Shown here one piece after another: positions 1 to 9,400 of a stretch of 64,000 bases of DNA. The notes beneath the pieces were generated by a model. The model was not told the origin of the DNA and did no database searches. It saw only the letters and a list, made by a program, of their open reading frames with translations. The DNA lies in assembly GCF_037325665.1 (NCBI RefSeq), contig NC_090246.1, positions 62,209,622 through 62,273,621 on the forward strand, written 5' to 3'. The DNA comes from Littorina saxatilis. Its lineage: Eukaryota > Mollusca > Gastropoda > Littorinimorpha > Littorinidae. Both the position numbers and the translations under genes were made by a program. Each line of letters begins with the position of its first letter. Positions within the stretch are counted from its first letter, which is position 1.

Positions 1-568
1 AACTCTTCTCGCCTGTTCTACAGTTACGTGTCGCCACAAAGAATTTCACTGCCAGAGTGCGCACTCTTCTTACTGTTTGACTGGGTTTGGGCTGAATAAG
101 ATGGCCATTTTAAAGTGTGGGACAAGTGAGTTCGGACGTGTCCAGCAGTTCATTAGCAGTGTTTTATGCGTTTGTATCCGTATGCAGGCCGGTGTACTTC
201 GGTCACGGAGACCGGACTTCACAGCGAAGCAGTACTGACAGTAGGAAGTACGTTCGAGTCTTTTGATCGTTTGCAAAAAACTATCTCGGTTTTTGAGAAG
301 AACGCTTCGTCCAGCGCGCTATATAGGTTCGGTCATCGCGAACTCTACAGAAACAGCAAAAACGAGCCCCCCAAAAGACTCAATTTCTTACCAATAAACA
401 ATGAAAGCAATCCGTCACAGACTCCTCCTTTTGCATCATTATTCCATGATAACACATGACCAAGTCACCATTGGACACTGGGGCCACAAAACGACACACC
501 AGCATGCCAACACAGACACACACACATCAGGATACACACACTCGCGCGCAAGCAAATAAATTAAGCTT
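1..568. other. SLC25A17 intron 1, no recognised feature
   Basis: This stretch lies downstream of the minus-strand SLC25A17 first exon and so is presumably part of its intron 1. I see no conserved reading frame, tRNA or repeat that I can name. Short open frames here have no recognisable protein similarity. Confidence 0.4.
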
Positions 569-579
569 TCATCGGTGAT

Positions 580-957
580 TCTTCTTCTTCTTCTGCGTTC
601 GTGGGCTGAAACTCTCACGTACACTCGTGTTTTTTGCACGAGTGGAATTTTACGTGTATGACCGTTTTTTAACCCGACATTTAGGCAGCCATACGCCGTT
701 TTCGGAGGAAGCATGCTGGGTATTTTCGTGTTTCTATAACCCACCGAACTCTGACATGGATTACAGGATCTTTTTCGTGCGCACTTGGTCTTGTGCTTGC
801 GTGTACACACGGGGGTGTTCGGACACCGAGGAGAGTCGGCACACAAAGTTGACTCTGAGAAATAAATCTCTCGCCGAACGTGGGGACGAACTCACGCTGA
901 CAGCGGCCAACTGGATACAAATCCAGCGCGCTACTGACTGAGCTACATCCCCGCCCC
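580..957 (-). mobile_element. tRNA-derived SINE, family A, full length
   Basis: Read on the minus strand, the head is tRNA-like, with an A box (TAGCTCAGTCAGTAGC) and a B-box-like GAGTTCGTCCCC. A body of about 300 bp follows and the tail is a GAA repeat. An 11-bp direct repeat TCATCGGTGAT at 569-579 and 958-968 is the target-site duplication, as expected for LINE-driven insertion. Copies of the same family lie at 9220-9439, 14244-14625 and 28201-28577. It is not a tRNA gene, because the acceptor stem does not close. Confidence 0.92.
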
Positions 958-1346
958 TCATCGGTGATAAAACAGAAGATTATCTTTTTTCTTTTGAGAA
1001 CCATGTTGAAATCATAAACGAAAAACAGCCACGTGTTCTGTGTTCTCGTGCATTAGAGTTTACTCCTTTCAATAATCATTGCTCTCCTTCGTAAATCCTC
1101 ACACAAACACCAAAATAAAGCCATGAACGTTGCAGATGTAAATTATGATTTTAAACAAACATGGTAACAATTCGATCTAAGCAACATATTTCCTTTATTT
1201 CTGATGATGTTTTCTGGGTTTATTTGAGATTTTCAGAGAAAAAGTTATCGTGTGGTGAGTGCTCTCATCAATCAATCAAGACAGAAAAACAATACAAGTA
1301 CAACTACTATGAAATAGTATTGTGCCGTAATTATAGTATAGTACCT

Positions 1347-1659
1347 TTCTTTCTTTCTTTGTTTGCTTAACGCCCAGCCGACCACGAAGGGTCATATCAG
1401 GGCGGTGCTGCTTTGACATATAACGTGCGCCACACACAAGACAGAAGTCGCAGCACAGGCTTCATGTCTCACCCAGTCACATTATTCTGACACCGGACCA
1501 ACCAGTCCTAGCACTAATCCCATAATGCCAGACGCCAGGCGGAGCAGCCACTAGATTGCCAATTTTAAAGTCTTAGGTATGACCCGGCCGGGGTTCGAAC
1601 CCACGACCTCCCGATCACGAGGCGGACGCCTTACCACTAGGCCACCGTGCCGGTGCAGG
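1347..1659 (-). mobile_element. tRNA-derived SINE, family B
   Basis: On the minus strand the element opens with a tRNA-like head containing TGGCCTAGTGGTAAGG (A box) and GGTTCGAACCC (a near-perfect B box). It ends in a GTTAAGCAAACAAAGAAAG-type tail. The direct repeat ATAGTACCT flanks it (about 1338-1346 and 1660-1668). Its last 45 bp or so resemble the 3' end of SINE family C (see 25413-25784), suggesting use of the same LINE machinery. Confidence 0.88.
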
Positions 1660-1989
1660 ATAGTACCTAAAACAAAGCTTATTTTGTGAGGGGAAAAAAG
1701 TCTGTGTTTTATTACTTTTAAATAATGCTTTAAGTTTAAGTTTAAAGATTTCAAAATTTAAGCAGTAGGTCTGGGAAGCTTGCTGACTGCAATACCAAGG
1801 AATCAAAATCTCCCCTTTCCCTAGAATTTTTAGTAAAAAAGTTAGAAGTATAGAAAAATGGTTAATCGATTCCATGCTATTTAGATCTAGATTCCAGTAG
1901 TTGGGTAAGAGAGAGAACAACACAAGGGATAGATTCACACAGCAAGAGTAAGTTTTGAGTCTAAGCACAACAAAATTCCTTTCACCGTT

Positions 1990-4900
1990 TAACATGAATC
2001 ATTGAATGTTAATCGTTATGGTAATTAAAATGACCTCCTTCAGAAAGGCCACCAAGGGTATCACAGAAGACGACCCCAGACTCATCAGCAAGATTGCAAT
2101 AAGAAAAGATATGACACCGGGCGAAAGACAAGAGGAGCAGGCTCTTTTTTTAGAATGAAAAGAGAGAAAGGCCCAGTCACTACAGGAAAACGACACACAT
2201 GCCATCTGGATCAGAAGGAAGGGCAAAGTGGTGAACATCGGGAGGTACCCGCTGGTCCAGACGGACAGCGAGGAAGAAGCGCTCAAAGAACGTTGAAGAA
2301 GAGGAAGAAGAATGTAAATAGTTTTAAACGTGATCCAAACTGCGGAAAAAAAAAGACTTTGATGTACATACTCAGGCCAACTGCACTTGTATATATAGTA
2401 ACGTTGACACCCTGAATACCAAGCGAGCTGAGCTTGCTGCCCTTGTGGAGATCCACAAACCCTCGATCATTGGTATTACGGAAATCAAACCGAAGAACGC
2501 TCGGTACAGTTTGCAGGAGTGTGAACTAGCAATACCAGACTACGAAATGTTTCATAATTTGGAAACCGGATCAAGAGGAATATGTCTGTATATACACAGC
2601 AGCCTGAAACCCTCCCCTGTAGACACTATAGACAGTGATTTTGAAGAACACATGCTAGCAGAATGCAAAAGAGACAACCTGCCCTCACTGCTTGTGGGGC
2701 TGGTCTACCGAAGCCCAAACTCCAGCAAAGACAACAACGAGAAGCTGAACTCCCTACTAGTGAAGGCTGCACAACTGAAACACTACGAGCTGCTGATTAT
2801 GGGAGACTTCAACTACCCAGAGATAGATTGGGACTCGAGCACCAGCGAAGCAGGACCATCACACCCAGCAACCTCTTTCGTCAAAGCAACAAAGGATGCA
2901 TTTCTGGTACAGCACCAAAAAGAGCCCACAAGGTTTCGCCCAGGGCAGAAGGCCAACATAGTGGACCTGGTTTTGACCAGCGAGGAAGGCACAGTGGAAG
3001 AAATCAGCACCACGCCAAGTATGGGCAAGAGCGATCACTTCACCCTCATCATCGACCTGAGCATGAACATGAAGAAGCCCACAGCACGCACTTCTTTCAA
3101 CTACGCAAAAATGGATGCGGACGTCCTGACTAGGGAACTGGGAGCGATCGACTGGAAGAGAGAGGGAAAGGGACTGAAGGTGGAAGAATACTGGACCCTG
3201 CTGAAAGGCAAGATCTCCAGTGCAGTTGAGAAGGCAGTACCGAAACGCAACACACAAGGCAGTCGCAGGCAGAAGTGGATGGATGGTGGCACGCTGACCT
3301 CAGTACGAACCAAGCACAAACTGTTCCGACGATGGCTACAGACGAAGAGTGGGGAGGACTACACGGCCTATGTAAGAGCAAGGAATCGGGCATCGGCAGC
3401 CTGCAGGAGAGCAAAAAAGAAGCTGGAGAAAACTGTCGCAAAGAGCGCCAAGACCAACCCCAAGGCATTCTGGTCATACGTGAAGTCCAAGACCTCGACA
3501 AGATCGGGCGTGGGCGACCTAAAGAAAGAGGACGGAAATCGAGCCACAGCAGACCAGGACAAGGCAGAGCTGCTCAACACTTTTTTTCAGAGTGTATTCA
3601 CCAATGAAGATGACGGCCCACTACCACAGCCTCCAACCTACAACTACGGAGAAGCACTCGTTGACTTCGACATCAAGGATGAGGAGGTGAAGAAGAAGCT
3701 CCAGGGTCTGAAGACGAACAAAGCGGGTGGACCGGATGGCATCAGCCCCTTGGTACTCTCGACGGCTGCAGACTCACTAGCACACCCAGTAGCGAAACTC
3801 TTCCGTCGCTCTCTGGCAGCCGAACAAGTACCAGGCGACTGGAAACGAGCTACGGTGACTCCTATCTTTAAGAAAGGCAGTCGCCTGACCCCAGGCAACT
3901 ACAGACCGGTGAGCCTGACCTGTATCCTGTGCAAAGTGATGGAGGGTCTAGTGAGGGAGAGAGTCATGAAGCACCTGGCAGAGAATAACCTTATCCACAA
4001 AGAGCAACACGGTTTCGTCGCAGGTCGGTCATGCGTGACTCAACTCCTGGATGTTTTGGATGCCTGGACTGAGGTTCTTGACGATGGCGGGAGTGTGGAC
4101 ATCATTTACACTGATTTCATGAAAGCGTTCGATTCGGTGCCTCACAAACGTCTGCTGTCGAAAGTTGCGGCCCACGGAATCCAAGGAAAGGTCCTAAGAT
4201 GGGTGGAGTCATTCCTCACGGACAGAACCCAGTGCGTAGTGGTCAACGAAGCATCCTCACAGCAAGCTAAAGTTACTAGCGGCGTGCCGCAAGGCAGCGT
4301 TTGCGGGCCTCTACTCTTCGTCATCTACATCAACGACCTGCCGGAGGTGTGTTCCTGTCCTGTCCGCCTATTCGCCGACGATACGAAGGTCTACACTCGC
4401 AGCGACACAGAGGGGGGGCCAGAGGCACTACAGCATGACCTGGACAGTCTACACCAGTGGTCGGACAACTGGCTGCTCCGCTTCCACCCAGATAAGTGCC
4501 ACGCCTTGAAGCTCGGCAACAAGAAGTCCGAGGCAAAGTACTTTATGAAGGGGAAGAGGGGAGGGGTGGATGTCAACATTGAGCTACAGGAGAGTGAGGT
4601 GGAGAAAGACTTGGGTGTGCACGTCGACAACAGACTGAGCTTCAAAGAACAGGTCAGCATAGTCTCTGGAAAGGCCAACCAGATCGTGGGCGTCATCAGG
4701 AGAACTTTTGACTACCTGACGGAGGAAATGTTCATCCAACTATACAAGAGTCTGGTCCGACCCAAGCTGGAATACGGGCACTCAGTGTGGCAGCCACACA
4801 ACAAGACGCTATGTGCTGAAGTGGAGAACGTACAACGCAGAGCGACCAAACTCATTCCAGGTCTGAAAGACGAGCCCTACTGTGAGAGGCTGAAAGCTCT

Positions 4901-5330
4901 GAAACTTCCAAGCCTGGAACACCGTCGCCTGCGGGGCGACATGATAGACACCTTCAAGTATGTGCATGGCATGTACGAAGCGGACAGACCCCACTTTGAG
5001 CCCATCAGCAGTAGAGACACTAGAGGCCACTCTCTGAAACTCGGCAAAGACCACTGTAGACTGAACGTACGAAGCAATTACTTCTCCCAGCGAGTAGTGA
5101 ACACCTGGAACAGTTTGCCTGAAGAGGCAGTAACAGCGCCATCAGTCAACAGCTTTAAGACCAGGATAGACAACTTCTGGCGCCACAGTACTTCTATACA
5201 CAACCCTACCTGCCTCGTCTAGATTGTAGAACAGCCCGCCACGCATGCTACAGTCTAGTAATAGGACCTATGTAAAGGCTACACAGCCTACCACATAGTA
5301 AACTTCAAGTTCAAGTTCAAGTTTTAAGAA
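1990..5330 (+). mobile_element. CR1/L2-type non-LTR retrotransposon, nearly complete
   Basis: The element holds the 3' part of ORF1, a complete-looking ORF2, a short 3' UTR and a microsatellite-like tail. The tail is tandem AAGTTC units at about 5305-5326, as is typical of CR1/L2-group LINEs rather than poly(A). The ORF1 remnant (about 2038-2296) reads as a charged C-terminal region with one in-frame TGA at 2156-2158, then ends at 2294-2296. The 5' boundary is not clear; no ORF1 start is visible, so the copy is probably 5'-truncated. It sits antisense inside SLC25A17 intron 1. The intact ORF2 suggests a recent insertion. Confidence 0.85.
2445..5222 (+). CDS. LINE ORF2: endonuclease and reverse transcriptase
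   Basis: This is one uninterrupted frame of at least 925 codons; it stays open upstream of 2445 to about 2379, so the true start is earlier and unclear. The N-terminal third is an apurinic-type endonuclease: it includes IIGITEIKPKN near the start, GDFNYPEIDW in the middle and the catalytic SDH motif (SDHFTL). The middle is a reverse transcriptase with the fingers/palm motifs GGPDGISP, TPIFKKGSR, NYRPVSLT, SGVPQGSV and the catalytic FADD box. The C-terminus (LPEEAVTAPSVNSFKTRID) is the conserved tail of CR1/L2/Rex-type ORF2 proteins. The protein would nick target DNA and copy its own RNA there. No break is visible within the frame, so this copy could encode a full enzyme. Confidence 0.95.
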   Translation: MEIHKPSIIGITEIKPKNARYSLQECELAIPDYEMFHNLETGSRGICLYIHSSLKPSPVDTIDSDFEEHMLAECKRDNLPSLLVGLVYRSPNSSKDNNEKLNSLLVKAAQLKHYELLIMGDFNYPEIDWDSSTSEAGPSHPATSFVKATKDAFLVQHQKEPTRFRPGQKANIVDLVLTSEEGTVEEISTTPSMGKSDHFTLIIDLSMNMKKPTARTSFNYAKMDADVLTRELGAIDWKREGKGLKVEEYWTLLKGKISSAVEKAVPKRNTQGSRRQKWMDGGTLTSVRTKHKLFRRWLQTKSGEDYTAYVRARNRASAACRRAKKKLEKTVAKSAKTNPKAFWSYVKSKTSTRSGVGDLKKEDGNRATADQDKAELLNTFFQSVFTNEDDGPLPQPPTYNYGEALVDFDIKDEEVKKKLQGLKTNKAGGPDGISPLVLSTAADSLAHPVAKLFRRSLAAEQVPGDWKRATVTPIFKKGSRLTPGNYRPVSLTCILCKVMEGLVRERVMKHLAENNLIHKEQHGFVAGRSCVTQLLDVLDAWTEVLDDGGSVDIIYTDFMKAFDSVPHKRLLSKVAAHGIQGKVLRWVESFLTDRTQCVVVNEASSQQAKVTSGVPQGSVCGPLLFVIYINDLPEVCSCPVRLFADDTKVYTRSDTEGGPEALQHDLDSLHQWSDNWLLRFHPDKCHALKLGNKKSEAKYFMKGKRGGVDVNIELQESEVEKDLGVHVDNRLSFKEQVSIVSGKANQIVGVIRRTFDYLTEEMFIQLYKSLVRPKLEYGHSVWQPHNKTLCAEVENVQRRATKLIPGLKDEPYCERLKALKLPSLEHRRLRGDMIDTFKYVHGMYEADRPHFEPISSRDTRGHSLKLGKDHCRLNVRSNYFSQRVVNTWNSLPEEAVTAPSVNSFKTRIDNFWRHSTSIHNPTCLV

Positions 5331-5546
5331 TGATTACAAGAGCAATTTAAAAGTTCTGCAAATTCAAAGCCTTGCATTGCACTTGCAGAACTTTGAAAAA
5401 CGTCCCTGAACGATAAAGTTCAAAATAACCCCAGCCCTTTAGCAATTCACAGTAAAGTTACTAAAAGTACACGTCATCTGGGTTCACTACAACATTGGAC
5501 GTTCTTACTTTTCAACTGCTACTCCAGAAAATAATCTGAAACTTAC
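5331..5546. other. short intronic gap, nothing recognised
   Basis: This is intronic sequence between the LINE tail and the SLC25A17 exon 1 donor. I see no motif beyond the 5' splice site at its right edge. Confidence 0.4.
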
Positions 5547-5603
5547 CACAGCTCCTGACACAGCGTGGACTAGATTGGAATACGAGAAAATTGACGGTGC
5601 CAT
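5547..5603 (-). CDS. SLC25A17: SLC25A17 (PMP34) first coding exon, partial gene
   Basis: Nineteen codons, MAPSIFSYSNLVHAVSGAV, run from the ATG at 5603 to a GTAAGT donor just below 5547, in phase 0. They match the start of vertebrate SLC25A17 as I recall it (a short leader, then SYESLVHAVAGAVGS). SLC25A17 is a mitochondrial-carrier-family protein of the peroxisomal membrane that exchanges CoA, FAD and NAD-type cofactors; this exon covers the beginning of the first transmembrane helix. No later exon is found between 5546 and 1, so intron 1 runs past the left edge and contains the LINE and two SINEs. The frame stays open upstream to 5768, but the family usually starts at this methionine. It lies head-to-head with MOSMO, with 827 bp between the ATGs. 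Confidence 0.8.
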
Positions 5604-6429
5604 TTTTTCACTTCCAGACTGAGCGCTGGTGAGAAGGGCTGCCACTTTCATCGCCCCGGAGCTTCCAATTCCCCCAAACATCGTCGTTACTTTAATGTCA
5701 GTCCTCAGAAACGGCTGATCACTGTTGTCCAGTGCGACAGCTGCAGTTGCGATCTGTTCGACTGCCAATGCTCTGGTTCTGAATCAATGGGGAGAATTTC
5801 CGGCTTTCCCGGAATACTGCTAAATGAAAACTGCTTCAAACGTATTGCTACTACGTCATATCTGAAGACCAATAGTAGGGTTTTTTCCTAAATCCGGGAT
5901 AACACAACAGTTCCTGGACGGACAGTAATCATGTTTGACCAAGCACCGGAAGAGTCGCGGACGATGCGTTTGGTTTGAGAACTTTGCAGTATGTGGATTC
6001 CGGTACATTTGAGAACTGTTTTGACAGTGGCCCAACAAATACAACAAGTTCGTCTTGTTTTTGTTCATCAGACGCAAACTTCTCAGAACTGAGTTTTTTT
6101 AACTTTGCCTTAGGATCAAACCATTGACTTCGTTAACTTTCTGGTTCAGCGATTACTGTGTAAAGCTGCAGTAAAATCCGTAAAATGTAGAACCTTGCGC
6201 GATAACACTAACAGTTGTAACAGTTACTCAAAAATCAATAAATATCTGGCTCATTAAAACAGAAGAATGAGGACGCACGTTTTTAGACCGAAAACAGAAA
6301 CAACTGAAATGTTGCTGTACCTGAACTTCTCACAATTGCAGTGCTGCTTGGATAGTTGATCTGTGAATCTGATCTGATTCTGAGTTTGTAATCTGGTGCC
6401 AATCCATTTTTTGCAGTCTTTTGTTGAGC
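5604..6429. promoter_or_regulatory. shared divergent promoter / 5' UTR region of SLC25A17 and MOSMO
   Basis: The two start codons point away from each other across this 826-bp interval, so both promoters and 5' UTRs must lie here unless upstream non-coding exons exist. No clear TATA box could be assigned. This is inferred from gene arrangement, not from a recognised promoter motif. Confidence 0.5.
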
Positions 6430-9400
6430 ATGGATAAACTCATTGCCTTGTCAGGAATTTTGTTCTTCACAGCAGACATCTTTGCTATTGGCAGTCTGGC
6501 AAACCCTGACTGGATCGTCACCAATGGTGAAGCCGGTAAGTCAATTAAAGGGGCAACGAAATGTTTTATAATATTTGTTATCTTCTAAGTTCTATAAAAA
6601 ATGTTATAAGATAAGATAAAGATATTAAGATAAAATTGCAGATGTCTAAGGCCGCGAGGCCTATATCTGATCTTTTGACCAGTACTATTGACTATCCTAA
6701 CTTTGAGATGGCCTAGTGCAACGATCTTTTGATCGTGCCTTATTGTCTAGACTTTTCTTCCGGTGGCGTATGGGCTGGGAGTGGCATGTGTGGCTTTCGT
6801 GGCAAACACTGGGTGGTTAACCCTAGCACAGTACATGTGGTCCTTGAACACACTGTCAATTCTGTTCTTGAAACTGTTTAATGACGGCGCCTCCACAGTT
6901 GACTTGTCCAGGGCATTCCAAGTGTCTACAACTCTGTTTGTGAAGAAGTGCTGTCTCAAGCTGGTTTTACATGGTTATATCGCCTTGTTTGAAATGCACA
7001 AACACAAATATTTACTTCTCTTTGTAATCATGCTGCTGTATAACAGTATATGGTGTAAACATTGATAATGTATTCTCAAAAACTGAAACAGCTACATTGT
7101 ATAAGCAAATATAATTATGATGCCATCAGTGCAATCACAGCAAACCCCGCCAGCGTAGCAGTACTACTACTAGCACCATCAGCGCCAGGTGGATCACCAA
7201 CTCGGTCTGCCCAATCTACCTACTAGTATCAGACAGTAGAGTGTTTTTAGCCAGCTTTTTAAACCGGAACTCCAACTGAAACCATGAGCTGGTGGACTAG
7301 CTGTCCATACAAAATCAGCAGTGAACAGTACAAGAACTTTTAAAGAAACTGTAGAGCAAGGAAAGTGGGGCAAAAACTTTTAACATCACTATGCCCATAA
7401 ATAGAGGTAATTTTCTCACACTTTCCGTTGCGACGATAGCCAATAGAGTAAAGGTATCTAATTCCGACCGATTTTTGGGGTACCTAAATACGACCGATTT
7501 TCCCAGTCACATCAAAGACGATGTGCGTACGTCACCACAACAGAAGGAATGCCATTCATACTCGGGCCAGTCATGAACAGGTTGATGACGCGACTTTACG
7601 GACCAATCGTTTTGTCACAAGAGTTGATTTGCGTCATCGGCTCCGCGGCGCGAAAATTTGCCTTGTGTTGTCTGCTTTGCCAGATCCCCCGCAGAGCGAA
7701 ACTGCAACTTTGTAGCGAAAAAGTACGTCATACGTTTCTTACAAAAAGGTCATAAAACTTGATGAACAGAGTTCTGTTTGATTGAAATAGATGTTACTAA
7801 GTGTTTTTGGAAGTGTATTTTGATAGTTCGGACTAAGTCTTCTGGCACTTTTTAATCGAAAAGGAGAAAATCTTATCAGTCGGATTTAGATACCCAGTTT
7901 TTGAGTGGGTATCTAAATCCGACCACCTCGCAGAGAATGCAAAACGCTGTATAAAATCCCATTAAAATCATTCATTGTTTACATTTATGACTCTTGAAAA
8001 ATCGTATGAACACGGAAAGGTATCAGATTGTGTGTTTGAGCCTGTGCCAAAACGTGGTCAGCAAGAAGATACCTACCTTTCAAGAATAATTTCTCTTTAT
8101 GAAAGCAGCAAGTTACTAATAGCACCACTCTTTCTTAAAGTAAACCCTTCAGAGAGATAGTACAGATAATTTCATCAGTTTTTATCAATTGGAAGGTCTT
8201 GAAAAGGTTATTAGAATGCCCCAAAATATCAAAATCCGACACTTTTGAAGTGGGACATTTGACACATAGCTACTTCATTGTTTTGTAAGAGCATGTATGC
8301 TCATTGGAAATTAAATTTCTTGATTGTATTTCTATGAGTGTATAATGAGGATTTGCTCAAATGAGTTTTCACCAAAAACATGTTTGAATTTTTCAGAAAA
8401 ATTTGAGTTTTAAAAGTGGCGTGTCAACTGTAACGGATCATGTCCTAAATTTCTCAAATTTAAGACTGCAATTTTCTTATTTAATTATATATTTGAGAGC
8501 TGTCAGTACATTAACATCAAGAAAAAAGCCTTTACATTGAAGCCTCATGACAAAAGAAAAACTCAGATGTCATATCTACACTCTTATTTTTGAAATGTCA
8601 AATATTTTATAATACTGTGTCTTTTTGTTACGATTGACCATTTCCTGATAAAATTCACAATTTGTTTCCTCTCTTTTGAATTACAGTTTAAAATGATAGC
8701 TTTTATTCACACCTGCTTGAACAAAACTTAGTTGAAGGGCATATATGTAGTTATTTTAGGCTACAAAATAAAATATTTGTACTGTGTCCTCTTTACAGAA
8801 CAGTTACAATTGACATACTGTGTCTTCAGCAGGCTGTTACGATTGACACAAAAAAGTCTAAAAATCACCCAAAGCAGCATGTGTCTTGCTTCTACTTTTG
8901 CACAGTTCCTGTGGTTGGTATTCTTTATGATAATTGAGAAAGATTTCAATGTGGTGTCTTAATGTCTTGTCGCAGCAGTTATTCATTGTTCGGAACATTT
9001 TTAATGTCCCCCGGGACATGTTACAGTTGACACACAAAAATTGAAAACTCCTCCTGTGTAGGTTCCTCTTAGCTCATTTTGTATTCAAACAATAAGTATG
9101 AATTACTTATCACTAATTTTGTCCAAAATTACATTTTTTTTTTAAATAAGTAAACAATATGCATTGAAACAAAATGTCATGTCTTGTTACGAGTGACACA
9201 CAAATATGAGTATTTTAGTTTTGTTTGTTTGTTCGTTCATGGGCTGAAACTCCCACGGCTTTTACGTGTATGATCGTTTTTACCCCGCCACTTAGGCAGC
9301 CATACGCCGCTTTCGGAGTCGGCACACAAAGTTGACTCTGAGAAATAAATCTCTCGCCGAACGTGGGGACGAACTCACGCTGACAGCGGCCAACTGGATA

